NCBI GenBank assembly: GCA_030050125.1
Contig: JASIJN010000002.1
Span: 1 to 14,822, forward strand
Length of the DNA: 14,822 bases
Direction: 5' to 3'
Source: Streptosporangiaceae bacterium
GTDB taxonomy: Bacteria > Actinomycetota > Actinomycetes > Streptosporangiales > Streptosporangiaceae
In this document: one piece after another, positions 1-10,634 of the stretch
How positions within the stretch are numbered: the first letter of the stretch is position 1
Layout of the letters: each line of letters begins with the position of its first letter
Made by a program: the position numbers and the translations under genes
Notes under the pieces: model-generated
Database searches by the model: none
The model's input: only the letters and a program-made list of their open reading frames with translations
What the model was told of the DNA's origin: nothing

Positions 1-165
1 TGGGCGATCGTGAGCTACCTGATCGGGGGCATGGTGCTGTACGGCGGCATCGGCTGGCTGGCGGGTCGCTGGACGAACATCCCGTTGCTGTTCCCGATCG
101 GGCTGCTGCTCGGCATCGGGCTCTCGCTCGCACTGATCATCTTCCGCTTTGCCAGGCAGCTCTGA
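1..165 (+). CDS. AtpZ/AtpI-family small membrane protein, 3' part
   Basis: The last 54 residues of a small integral membrane protein are visible; the start lies before the window. Two hydrophobic segments (about residues 3-20 and 27-46 of the visible part) flank a short polar turn, and the pattern SYLIGGMVLYGGIGWLAGRW followed by PxGLLLGIGL is that of AtpZ/AtpI-type proteins found upstream of atpB. Family members are linked to assembly of the c-ring or to cation transport at the ATP synthase; that role is known from other bacteria, not shown here. The usual Asp after GWL in relatives appears replaced (GWLAGR). It lies 51 bases upstream of atpB on the same strand and is probably the first or second gene of the operon. 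No longer, four-helix AtpI gene lies between it and atpB. Confidence 0.75.
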   Translation, partial: WAIVSYLIGGMVLYGGIGWLAGRWTNIPLLFPIGLLLGIGLSLALIIFRFARQL

Positions 166-216
166 CGGCTCGGCGCAGGGCACCGCGCGGGGAAGCACCA
201 AGTCACGGAGCAGGCA

Positions 217-1370
<1,154 letters not shown>

Positions 1371-1397
1371 CTGCCCGCGCGGGGAAGGTAACCGCCC

Positions 1398-1949
1398 ATG
1401 TTGGACCTGGCACAGACCGGCGGATCGGCGAACCCGCTGGTCCCTAACCTGACCGAGCTCATCTTCGGCTTCATCGGCTTCTTCGTCATCTTCGGCATCC
1501 TGGCCAAGATCCTCCTGCCGCGCATGCAGAGGATGCTCGAGGAACGGTCCGACGCGATCGAGGGTGGACTCAAGCGGGCCGAAGAGGCCCAGACCGAGGC
1601 AAACCAGCTGCTCGAGCAGTACCGGGCCCAGCTGAGCGAGGCCCGGCACGAGGCCGCGCGGCTGCGCGAGGAGGCCAAGGAGCAGGGCGCCCAGATCAAG
1701 GCCGAGCTCCGCGAGGAGGGCGAGGCCGAGAAGCAGCGGCTGGTCGAGTCGGCCCGGGCGCAGATCGCGGCCGACCGGCAGCAGGCGCTGATCTCGCTGC
1801 GCGCCGAGGTCGGGGCGCTGTCCACCGAGCTGGCCAGCCGGATCGTCGGCGAGTCGCTGGAGGATGACGCCCGGCAGCGGCGGACCGTGGACCGGTTCCT
1901 GGCCCAGCTCGAGGCGCAGTCGGCCAGCGCCGCCGAGGCCTCCCGGTGA
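1398..1949 (+). CDS. atpF: F1Fo ATP synthase subunit b
   Basis: Peripheral stalk subunit b, 183 residues. One transmembrane helix (about residues 18-40, ending LLPRM) is followed by a long charged, Ala/Glu/Arg-rich helix (about 45-160) expected to form the coiled-coil stator that meets delta and the F1 head. GGGGAAGG at 1381-1388 lies 9 bases before the ATG. The stop TGA overlaps the atpH start as GTGA. Unlike mycobacteria, which carry an additional b-delta fusion, b and delta here are separate genes. Confidence 0.96.
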   Translation: MLDLAQTGGSANPLVPNLTELIFGFIGFFVIFGILAKILLPRMQRMLEERSDAIEGGLKRAEEAQTEANQLLEQYRAQLSEARHEAARLREEAKEQGAQIKAELREEGEAEKQRLVESARAQIAADRQQALISLRAEVGALSTELASRIVGESLEDDARQRRTVDRFLAQLEAQSASAAEASR

Positions 1950-2758
1950 GAGGCAGCAGCCGGGCGTCGCTCGCCCTGGCCAAGGACCGGCTCGCCGAGA
2001 TCCTGGCCGGCGATGCCGACCCCGGCCAGCTGGGCGACGAGATGTTCGCGGTCACCGGGCTGCTGGACTCGCAGGCGGGGCTGCGCCGGACGCTGGGCGA
2101 CCCGACCCGGGAGGCCCGGGCCAAGGTGGGCCTGGTCCGTCGGCTGCTCGGCGGGCGGATCGGCGCCCCGGCCCTGGACCTGGTGTCTGCGCTGGTGAGC
2201 GAGCGCTGGTCCGAGCCGGCCGACCTGGTCGACGCGTCCGAGCAGCTTGCCGTGCTGGCGATCGTCGAGGTGGCCGACCGCGAGGGCACCCTCGACGACG
2301 TGGAAGACGAATTGTTCCGGTTCGGCCGGGTGGTGAACGCCGAGCCGGAGCTGCGGGCCGCGCTGTCGAACCCGTTCTTCCCGGCCCAGCGCAAGCGGGA
2401 CCTGCTGGGCGCGCTGCTCGGCGGCAAGGTCACCGGGCCGACGATGCGGCTGGTCACCCAGGCGGCGGTGCAGTCCAGGGGTCGTACCCTGGATGCAAGC
2501 CTGGATGAGTTCGCCCGCCTGGCCGCCGAGCGCCGGGAACGCCTGGTGGCCGAGGTGCACGTCGCGATCGCGCTCACCGCCGAGCAGCGGCGCAGGCTCG
2601 GGGCGGCCCTGGCCGCCGCCTACGGCCACGACGTACACCTGAACGTCGTGCTCGACCCCCAGGTGATCGGCGGCATGTCGGTCCAGATCGCGGGCGAGAT
2701 CATCGACGGCAGCGTGGCGAGCCGGCTCGCCGAGCTACGGCGCAGGCTCGCGGCCTAG
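1946..2758 (+). CDS. atpH: F1Fo ATP synthase subunit delta
   Basis: Stator subunit delta (OSCP), which ties the b dimer to the top of the alpha3beta3 head. The protein has 270 residues, the long form seen in actinobacteria; E. coli delta has 177. The C-terminal part contains the conserved delta block, including [18 protein letters not shown] and [15 protein letters not shown], which is the family signature. The start is GTG at 1946, overlapping the atpF stop by four bases, which implies translational coupling. The next gene, atpA, starts 47 bases after the stop. Confidence 0.95.
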   Translation: MRGSSRASLALAKDRLAEILAGDADPGQLGDEMFAVTGLLDSQAGLRRTLGDPTREARAKVGLVRRLLGGRIGAPALDLVSALVSERWSEPADLVDASEQLAVLAIVEVADREGTLDDVEDELFRFGRVVNAEPELRAALSNPFFPAQRKRDLLGALLGGKVTGPTMRLVTQAAVQSRGRTLDASLDEFARLAAERRERLVAEVHVAIALTAEQRRRLGAALAAAYGHDVHLNVVLDPQVIGGMSVQIAGEIIDGSVASRLAELRRRLAA

Positions 2759-2805
2759 CGCGATCGGGACCAGCGAGAGATCCGGAAGAGAGAGACGCGA
2801 GGACA

Positions 2806-4467
2806 ATGGCGGAGCTGACAATCCGGCCCGAGGAGATCCGGGACGCGCTGAGGCAGTTCGTCGAGACGTACGAGCCCGAGGCCGCGGCCAAGGAGGAGAT
2901 CGGCGTCGTCGCCGAGGCGGGTGACGGTATCGCCCACGTCGAGGGGCTGCCCTCGACGATGGCCAACGAGCTGCTGGTGTTCGAGGACGGCACCCGCGGC
3001 CTGGCCCTGAACCTCGACGTGCGTGACGTCGGCGTGGTCATCCTGGGCGAGTTCAGCAAGATCGACGAGGGCCAGCGGGTGCGGCGCACCGGCGAGGTGC
3101 TCTCGGTCCCGGTCGGCGATGGCTTTCTGGGCCGGGTCGTGGACCCGCTCGGCAGCCCGCTGGACGGCAAGGGCCCGGTGGAGGGCACCGAGCTGCGCGC
3201 GCTCGAGCTGCAGGCACCGTCGGTGGTGCAGCGCCAGAAGGTGCACGAACCGCTGCAGACCGGGATCAAGGCCATCGACGCGATCACCCCGATCGGGCGC
3301 GGGCAGCGCGAGCTGATCATCGGTGACCGGCAGACCGGCAAGACCGCGATCGCCATCGACACGATCATCAACCAGAAGGAAAACTGGGCATCGGGCGACC
3401 CGAAGCGGCAGGTCAAGTGCGTCTACGTGGCCGTGGGCCAGAAGGGCTCGACGATCGCGCAGGTCCGCCAGTCGCTGGAGGACGCCGGCGCGCTGGAGTA
3501 CACCGCGATCGTGGCGTCGCCCGCGTCCGACCCGTCGGGCTTCAAGTACCTGGCCCCGTTCACCGGCTCGGCCATCGGCCAGCACTGGATGTACCGCGGC
3601 CAGCACGTGCTGATCATCTTCGATGACCTGACCAAGCAGGCGGAGGCGTACCGCGCGATCTCGCTGCTGCTGCGCCGCCCGCCGGGCCGCGAGGCGTTCC
3701 CCGGCGACGTGTTCTACCTGCACTCGCGGCTGCTCGAGCGGTGCGCGAAGCTGTCCGACGCGATGGGCGGGGGGTCGCTGACCGGGCTGCCCATCGTCGA
3801 GACCAAGGCGAACGACATCTCGGCCTACATCCCGACCAACGTGATCTCGATCACCGACGGGCAGATCTTCCTGGAGACCGACCTGTTCAACTCGGGCGTG
3901 CGGCCCGCCATGAACGTCGGTCAGTCGGTGTCCCGGGTGGGCGGCGACGCGCAGATCAAGGCCATGAAGACCGTGGCCGGCGGCCTGAAGCTCGGGCTCT
4001 CCCAGTACCGCGACCTGGAGGCGTTCGCCTCGTTCGCCTCCGACCTGGACCCGGTCTCCCGGGCCCAGCTCGACCGCGGGGCCCGGCTGGTCGAGCTGCT
4101 CAAACAGCCGCAGTACAGCCCGCTTCCGGTGGAGCGGCAGGTGGTCTCGGTGTGGGCGGGCACCGCCGGTTACCTCGACAAGGTGCCGGTCGAGGACATC
4201 GGCCGGTTCGAGGACGAGTTCCTCGACTTCCTGCAGCGGTCGCACCCCGGGATCTACACCGCGATCAGGGAGACCGGCCAGATGTCCGGCGACACCGTCA
4301 CCGCCCTGAAGGACGCGATCGAGGACTTCCGCACCACGTTCGAGACCAGCGCCGGCGAGCTGCTGGTCACCGAGGACGCCGACGAGGGCGAGGCCGATGA
4401 GTCCAGCCCGCGCCAGGACGCGGTCCGCAAGTACGTGACGCAGCCGGCCCCGGCGGCCAGACAGTAG
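2806..4467 (+). CDS. atpA: F1Fo ATP synthase subunit alpha
   Basis: Non-catalytic nucleotide-binding subunit of the F1 head, 553 residues. The Walker A motif GDRQTGKT is at 173-180, Walker B LIIFDD at 269-274, and the arginine finger R377 lies in SVSRVGG. The last 35-40 residues extend beyond the E. coli protein (513 residues) and run from acidic ([10 protein letters not shown]) to basic and Pro/Ala-rich. A similar alpha extension in mycobacteria restrains ATP hydrolysis. The ATG at 2806 is chosen because [11 protein letters not shown] is the usual actinobacterial start. The best Shine-Dalgarno match (GAGG at 2799-2802) is only 3 bases away, unusually close; a purine-rich run at 2783-2795 may help. 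Confidence 0.98.
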   Translation: MAELTIRPEEIRDALRQFVETYEPEAAAKEEIGVVAEAGDGIAHVEGLPSTMANELLVFEDGTRGLALNLDVRDVGVVILGEFSKIDEGQRVRRTGEVLSVPVGDGFLGRVVDPLGSPLDGKGPVEGTELRALELQAPSVVQRQKVHEPLQTGIKAIDAITPIGRGQRELIIGDRQTGKTAIAIDTIINQKENWASGDPKRQVKCVYVAVGQKGSTIAQVRQSLEDAGALEYTAIVASPASDPSGFKYLAPFTGSAIGQHWMYRGQHVLIIFDDLTKQAEAYRAISLLLRRPPGREAFPGDVFYLHSRLLERCAKLSDAMGGGSLTGLPIVETKANDISAYIPTNVISITDGQIFLETDLFNSGVRPAMNVGQSVSRVGGDAQIKAMKTVAGGLKLGLSQYRDLEAFASFASDLDPVSRAQLDRGARLVELLKQPQYSPLPVERQVVSVWAGTAGYLDKVPVEDIGRFEDEFLDFLQRSHPGIYTAIRETGQMSGDTVTALKDAIEDFRTTFETSAGELLVTEDADEGEADESSPRQDAVRKYVTQPAPAARQ

Positions 4468-4479
4468 GGCGGCGAGAAG

Positions 4480-6878
<2,399 letters not shown>

Positions 6879-6900
6879 CGGAGTCGCGCAGGGAGGTACT

Positions 6901-7320
6901 GTGACGCTGCGGGTGGAGCTGGTCGTGCCCGATGGCGAGGTGTGGTCGGGCCCGGCCGAGCTGGTCATCGCCAAGACCCTGGACGGGGACATCGGCGTGC
7001 TGACCGGCCACACCCCCGTGCTCGGGATCCTCGCCGAGGGCAGCGTGGTCCGGATCAAGCCCGAGGGCCTGCCGGCCGATGACGCCGGCGAGGAAGTCGT
7101 CGCCGCGGTGAACGGCGGATTCTTCTCGGTGGCCGACGACCGGGTATCGATCCTGGCCCGGCAGGCGCGTCTCGGCGGCCAGGTAGACGCCAGGGCGGCC
7201 CGGGCCGCTCTGGAGGCCGCCCTGCAGCAGGCCCAGCCCGGCGGGGGCGAGGAGTCGGCCGACATACGGTACTACCGAGCGCTGCTTCGGGCCGCCGGCG
7301 ATCCTGCCGACCGGGCCTGA
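6901..7320 (+). CDS. atpC: F1Fo ATP synthase subunit epsilon
   Basis: Rotor subunit that couples gamma to the c-ring and can inhibit ATP hydrolysis. The protein has 139 residues. The N-terminal beta-sandwich shows the family pattern: VVPDGEVWSGPAELVIAKT, then GDIGVLTGHTPVLGIL, then NGGFFSVADDRVSILA. The C-terminal part (about 95-139) is helical, Ala/Arg-rich and contains a Gln-Pro-Gly-rich break. A small insertion (PEGLPADDAGEE) lengthens the sandwich. The start is GTG at 6901 with GGGAGG at 6891-6896, four bases upstream. It lies 22 bases after atpD. Confidence 0.95.
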   Translation: MTLRVELVVPDGEVWSGPAELVIAKTLDGDIGVLTGHTPVLGILAEGSVVRIKPEGLPADDAGEEVVAAVNGGFFSVADDRVSILARQARLGGQVDARAARAALEAALQQAQPGGGEESADIRYYRALLRAAGDPADRA

Positions 7321-7347
7321 CGAAGGCCGGCGCGGGAAGGGCCGGGG

Positions 7348-7797
7348 TTGGCCGGGGGCAGGCTCGCGCTCGACGCGGGCTGGCTCCTCGTGATCGTCCT
7401 GGTTCTCTGTCTCGCTTGCGCCCTGGGGATCGCGATCCGCAGGACCCTGATCGAGCGCGGCGGCGGCAGCGTCGAATGCGGCCTGCGGCGGGTCGGCGAC
7501 CGGCGCTGGCGGCTCGGCCTGGCCGCCTACCAGCCCGATGAGCTGCGCTGGTATCCGGTGTTCGGGCTGCGCCTGCGGCCCGGAGAGTTCTTCGCCCGCC
7601 GGGCGCTGAGCGTGGTCTCCAGGCGGCCGGCCGACCCGGCGGAGATGACCAGCGTCGGCTCGGACGCCGTCGTGGTGGAGTGCGCGACCGGCAAGACGCC
7701 CGAGCGCATCGAGCTCGCGCTCAGCGAGGACGCGCTGACCGGGTTCCTGGCCTGGCTGGAAGCCGCGCCGCCCGGCCCGCTGTCCGACCTGTGCTGA
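7348..7797 (+). CDS. DUF2550 family membrane-anchored protein
   Basis: A 149-residue protein of unknown function, recognised as DUF2550 from its pattern and its fixed place directly after atpC in actinobacteria. One transmembrane helix (residues 11-30, strongly hydrophobic) is followed by a cytoplasmic-looking domain with the blocks GGSVECGLRRV, RWRLGLAAYQPDELRWYPVF and ECATGKTPERIELAL. The start is TTG at 7348, preceded by GGAAGGG (7335-7341) six bases upstream; no ATG is available. It starts 27 bases after atpC and is probably co-transcribed, but a role in ATP synthase biology is not established. Confidence 0.85.
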   Translation: MAGGRLALDAGWLLVIVLVLCLACALGIAIRRTLIERGGGSVECGLRRVGDRRWRLGLAAYQPDELRWYPVFGLRLRPGEFFARRALSVVSRRPADPAEMTSVGSDAVVVECATGKTPERIELALSEDALTGFLAWLEAAPPGPLSDLC

Positions 7798-7801
7798 GCC
7801 T

Positions 7802-7826
7802 CCGTGCCCGGTCGTGCCGGGCACGG
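7802..7826. terminator. Bidirectional terminator-like hairpin between convergent genes
   Basis: CCGTGCCCGG (7802-7811) and CCGGGCACGG (7817-7826) pair perfectly over 10 bp with a 5-base loop. The hairpin fills the 30-base space between the DUF2550 stop and the stop of the convergent adenosyltransferase gene. No T-tract follows on either strand, as is common in GC-rich actinomycetes. It most likely ends both transcripts. Confidence 0.75.
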
Positions 7827-7827
7827 G

Positions 7828-8433
7828 TCAGCGCTGGGCGCCCGGCTTCCACAGCAGGTCGCCGTCCGGCTCGTTGGCCCGCCGGGCCAGGATGAACAGC
7901 AGGTCCGAGAGCCGGTTCAGGTACCGGGCGGGGAGCGGGCTCACCCCTTCCCCGTGGGCCTCCCTGGCCGCCCAGGCACTGCGCTCGGCCCGCCTGACCA
8001 CCGTCCTGGCCGTATGCAGCAGCGCCGCGCCCGCGCTGCCGCCGGGCAGCACGAAGCTACGCAGCACGGGCAAACCCTCGTTGAACCGGTCGCAGGCCTG
8101 CTCCACCCGGGCGATGTAGTCCTCGTCGATCCGCAGCGGGGGATAGGGCGGCTCCTCGTCCGCCAAGGCCACGGGATTGCACAGGTCGGCGCCCACGTCG
8201 AACAGCTCGTTCTGCAGCCGCACCAGCAGGCCGGTGATCTCGGCGGGCAGGCCGCCCATGGTGACGGCGGTGCCGATCGCGCAGTTCGCCTCGTCCACGT
8301 CGGCGTAGGCGGCCAGGCGGGGATCGGTCTTGGCCGCGCGGCTTCCGTCTCCCAGCGCCGTGGTGCCGTCGTCCCCGGTGCGGGTATAGATACGGGACAG
8401 CACCACGGGCTCGTCCTGGCGGTCGCGTGACAT
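7828..8433 (-). CDS. PduO-type cob(I)alamin adenosyltransferase
   Basis: Transfers the adenosyl group of ATP to cob(I)alamin or cobyrinic acid to give adenosylcobalamin. From the ATG at 8433 it has 201 residues. The family blocks are all present: RIYTRTGDDGTTALGDG near the N-terminus (ATP binding), SFVLPGGSAGAALLHTART with VRRAER in the middle, and LNRLSDLLFILARRAN near the C-terminus. The start is uncertain. GTG at 8472 has GAGAGG eight bases upstream, and GTG at 8406 has AGGA seven bases upstream and best fits the family length. ATG at 8433 has no Shine-Dalgarno site but has TACGGT just upstream, as a leaderless start would. This gene family also lies near the ATP synthase operon in mycobacteria, next to murA; murA is not beside it here. 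Confidence 0.9.
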   Translation of the reverse strand: MSRDRQDEPVVLSRIYTRTGDDGTTALGDGSRAAKTDPRLAAYADVDEANCAIGTAVTMGGLPAEITGLLVRLQNELFDVGADLCNPVALADEEPPYPPLRIDEDYIARVEQACDRFNEGLPVLRSFVLPGGSAGAALLHTARTVVRRAERSAWAAREAHGEGVSPLPARYLNRLSDLLFILARRANEPDGDLLWKPGAQR

Positions 8434-8599
8434 GGAGTCAACCGTAGCGGGCGCCGGCCGGGCGGGGAACACGCCCTAAACCTCTCAAACTGGGTGACCG
8501 AAACAGCGTCGGCGGTGCGCGGGACAGCGATCCGGCAGTGCTCAACCAAGGAACATCTCTAATCCGGTTTTAGGGTCCTGACCTGGGGTATTCACATAG

Positions 8600-8625
8600 A
8601 CACCACGATGTGGCATCGTAGGTGT
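8600..8625. repeat. Inverted repeat in the adenosyltransferase-GMC gap
   Basis: ACACCACGATG (8600-8610) and CATCGT-A-GGTGT (8614-8625) form an 11-bp stem with a 3-base loop and one unpaired A at 8620. It lies in the non-coding gap about 170 bases upstream of the adenosyltransferase start. TTCACA at 8591-8596 with CATCGT 17 bases downstream could be a weak + strand promoter across it. It could be an operator or an RNA hairpin; sequence alone does not decide. Confidence 0.4.
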
Positions 8626-8679
8626 ACGAAGGGTGATCGCTCGAGGGGCCGACTGACAACGCTGAAGCTGCGGTTTCGG

Positions 8680-8692
8680 TCAACTAAGTTGA
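8680..8692. promoter_or_regulatory. 13-bp palindrome, possible operator
   Basis: TCAACTAAGTTGA is a perfect palindrome around a single central base. The AT-rich core stands out from its GC-rich surroundings and has the size and look of a MarR- or TetR-type site. It contains TAAGTT (8685-8690), a possible -10 box, with a poor -35 match CTGAAG (8662-8667) 17 bases upstream. A regulator bound here would therefore block transcription toward the terminator at 8825. Confidence 0.45.
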
Positions 8693-8696
8693 TTAC

Positions 8697-8865
8697 CCTC
8701 ACCAGGCCGAAACGGGGGAAATAGAGGCCTGGAGCGGGCTTCAGTGCCCGCAGGCCAGCTCGCAGAGAGTGCCCGGCGGATCTCGGGGGCCCGCCGGCAT
8801 CGAGCCGGCCGCAACTGTGGGGGGAGCGCGCCCCCGGTCCGATCGGGCCGGGGGCGCGCTTATTT
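8697..8865 (+). ncRNA. Candidate small RNA or attenuated leader
   Basis: This stretch has no convincing reading frame of its own but is rich in hairpins and ends in a strong intrinsic terminator. Hairpin A pairs 8726-8730 with 8752-8756 and 8734-8739 with 8746-8751 around a 6-base loop, with a 3-base bulge. Hairpin B (8773-8779 with 8791-8797) and hairpin C (8793-8798 with 8804-8809) share bases and exclude each other. The run of G at 8820-8824 could also pair with C at 8831-8835 and break the terminator stem. The 5' end is a guess from a weak -10 at 8685-8690. It matches no riboswitch or RNA family that I recognise. Confidence 0.35.
8825..8865 (+). terminator. Strong intrinsic terminator, + strand
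   Basis: AGCGCGCCCCCGG (8825-8837) pairs perfectly with CCGGGGGCGCGCT (8848-8860). A G-T wobble and two further GC pairs extend the stem to 16 bp around a GATC tetraloop. The stem is followed by TTATTT (8860-8865), unusual in this GC-rich sequence. On the other strand the hairpin is followed by C, not T, so it acts on + strand transcription. No + strand gene lies between the - strand adenosyltransferase and this site. Confidence 0.85.
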
Positions 8866-8902
8866 GCCAACGACCCGCCGGATAGCCCGGTCGCGGCCAT
8901 TC

Positions 8903-8923
8903 CGGGATGAGTATGGTATCCCG
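8903..8923 (+). promoter_or_regulatory. Predicted promoter of the GMC gene framed by an inverted repeat
   Basis: TATGGT at 8912-8917 fits the actinobacterial -10 pattern TANNNT and would place the transcript start near 8924, about 32 bases before the GMC start codon. No good -35 box is seen, which suggests dependence on an activator or a weak promoter. CGGGAT (8903-8908) and ATCCCG (8918-8923) form an inverted repeat exactly enclosing the -10 box, so a bound protein would control it. Confidence 0.5.
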
Positions 8924-8956
8924 AGAAATGTCCGAAGTGCGTTCGGGAGGGCCGTC

Positions 8957-10600
8957 GTGTATGACTACGTCATCGTCGGCGCGGGCAGCGCGGGCTGCGT
9001 CCTGGCCGCGCGGCTCAGCGAGAACCCGACGACGCGGGTGCTGCTGCTCGAGGCCGGGCCGCCCGACGATTCCGACGACATCCACATCCCCGCGGCGCTG
9101 AACCTGCTGTTCCAGAGCACCTACGACTGGAACTATCACACCACCGCGCAGGAGCGGGCCGCGGGCCGGTCGGTCTACTGGCCCCGCGGCCGGACCCTCG
9201 GCGGATCGTCGTCCATCGGCGCCATGATCTACGTGCGCGGCAGCCGCTACGACTTCAACACCTGGCGCGACGAGTACGGATGCGAGGGCTGGGGTTACAC
9301 CGACCTGCTGCCGTACTTCCTGCGCGCCGAGGGCAATTCCCGCGGCGCCTCGGCCTACCACGGCGCGTCCGGGCCGCTCTGCGTCCAGGACCTGCGCCAC
9401 AAGTCGCCGCTGACCACGGCGTTCGTCGAGGCCGCCCGCAGCTGCGGGTCACCGGCCAACGACGACTTCAACGGCGTCCGGCAGGACGGCGTCGGCTTCT
9501 ACCAGGTGACGCAGCAGCGCGGCCGTCGCTGGTCGGCGGCCGATGCCTACCTGCACCCCGCCGCGTCCCGGCCGAACCTGACCGTGCAGACCGACGCCCT
9601 GGTCACCAGCGTCGCGATGTCCGGCGGGCGGGCGACGGGCGTTAATTACCTGCTGCGCGGGGTGGCCGAGACGGTCGAGGCGGAGGGCGAGGTCATCCTG
9701 GCCGCCGGCGCGATCGCCAGCCCTCAGCTGCTGATGCTGTCCGGCATCGGCCCCGCCGATCACCTGCGCGGGCACGGCATCGCGGCCCTGGTGGACAGCC
9801 CCGGGGTGGGGGCGAACCTCTGCGACCACCCGGTGGTCACGGCCATGTGGCACACCCCGAAGTCCCGCGCGTTCTGGGAGCAGGCCGGCCCGAGGAACCT
9901 GGCTCGCTGGCAGCTGATGCACTCCGGGCCGATGACCACCAACGTCGCCGAGTCGGGCGGGTTCAGCCGCTCCGACTCCGGGCTGCCCGCACCCGACCTG
10001 CAGTGGCTGGCCCTGCCCGCCCCGTACCAGGACGGCGGCCTGGCCGACCCGTCGGTCCGCGCGCTCTCGGTGCTGGTGACCTTGGCCGCCGCCGGGAGCC
10101 GGGGCCAGGTCCGGCTGAGCAGCAACGACCCGCGGCACCGGCCGCTGATCGACCCGGCTTACCTGTCCGAGGGGGCCGACATCGGGCCGCTGGTCACCGG
10201 CATCGGCCTGGCCAGGGAGTTCGCGGCCGCGCGCCCGATGTCCAAGATCTGCAAGTCCGAGCTCGCACCCGGCGCCGACGTCCGCACCGACGCCGAGATC
10301 AGGGACTTCGTCCGGCACCACCTCACGACCGGCCATGACCCGGTCGGCACCTGCGCCATGGGCGGCGACTCCAAGCTGGCCGCCAGCAGGCTGACCAGCG
10401 TGGTCGATCCGGAGCTGCGGGTGCGCGGAGTCGAGGGCCTGCGCGTGGTGGACGCGTCGGTGATGCCCGCGGCGCCCCGGGGCAACTCGGGCGCGGCGAC
10501 CGTAGCGATCGCCGAGCGGGCCGCGGACCTGATCTCGGGCCGCGCCCCGCTGGCCGCCGTCGAGCCCGCCGACCACGAACTGGCCGCCTCCGCGCCCTGA
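8957..10600 (+). CDS. GMC-family FAD-dependent oxidoreductase
   Basis: Flavoprotein of the glucose-methanol-choline family, which oxidises alcohols to aldehydes or ketones. The protein has 547 residues, normal for the family, with no signal peptide. The FAD-binding fold is at the N-terminus (G8-x-G10-x-x-G13 and E32), GMC signature 1 at 76-95 (GRTLGGSSSIGAMIYVRG), and signature 2 at 251-266 (GAIASPQLLMLSGIGP). The C-terminal block reads TTGHDPVGTCAMG. By ungapped alignment Asp461, not His, precedes PVGTC, with His460 one place early, and Gly512 stands where Asn or His is usual in GNxNAPT. The start is GTG at 8957 with GGGAGG (8945-8950) six bases upstream. It is closest to choline dehydrogenase-like members; the substrate is unknown. 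Confidence 0.92.
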   Translation: MYDYVIVGAGSAGCVLAARLSENPTTRVLLLEAGPPDDSDDIHIPAALNLLFQSTYDWNYHTTAQERAAGRSVYWPRGRTLGGSSSIGAMIYVRGSRYDFNTWRDEYGCEGWGYTDLLPYFLRAEGNSRGASAYHGASGPLCVQDLRHKSPLTTAFVEAARSCGSPANDDFNGVRQDGVGFYQVTQQRGRRWSAADAYLHPAASRPNLTVQTDALVTSVAMSGGRATGVNYLLRGVAETVEAEGEVILAAGAIASPQLLMLSGIGPADHLRGHGIAALVDSPGVGANLCDHPVVTAMWHTPKSRAFWEQAGPRNLARWQLMHSGPMTTNVAESGGFSRSDSGLPAPDLQWLALPAPYQDGGLADPSVRALSVLVTLAAAGSRGQVRLSSNDPRHRPLIDPAYLSEGADIGPLVTGIGLAREFAAARPMSKICKSELAPGADVRTDAEIRDFVRHHLTTGHDPVGTCAMGGDSKLAASRLTSVVDPELRVRGVEGLRVVDASVMPAAPRGNSGAATVAIAERAADLISGRAPLAAVEPADHELAASAP

Positions 10601-10634
10601 GCCCTGCACCGCGCGCCCGAGCACATCGCAGCGG

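Noticed and set aside
1946..1949. Possible b-delta fusion as in mycobacteria.
   Set aside because: atpF ends with a normal TGA and atpH begins in a different frame with GTG; they are two genes.
8809..8820. CCGCAACTGTGG, resembling part of the cobalamin riboswitch core, near a cobalamin gene.
   Set aside because: The rest of the riboswitch consensus (GGTGxxAxTCCGG-type box and the closing P3 strand) is absent, and it lies on the strand opposite to the adenosyltransferase.
8744..8956. Upstream extension of the GMC frame by 71 residues.
   Set aside because: It would run through the strong terminator hairpin and the predicted promoter, has no family match, and the GTG at 8957 has a good ribosome binding site right before the FAD motif.
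8434..8956. tRNA, tmRNA, RNase P RNA, SRP RNA or 5S rRNA in the gap.
   Set aside because: None of the conserved boxes of these RNAs were found on either strand.
10601..10634. Terminator between the convergent GMC and regulator genes.
   Set aside because: Only weak, imperfect pairing is possible in these 34 bases.
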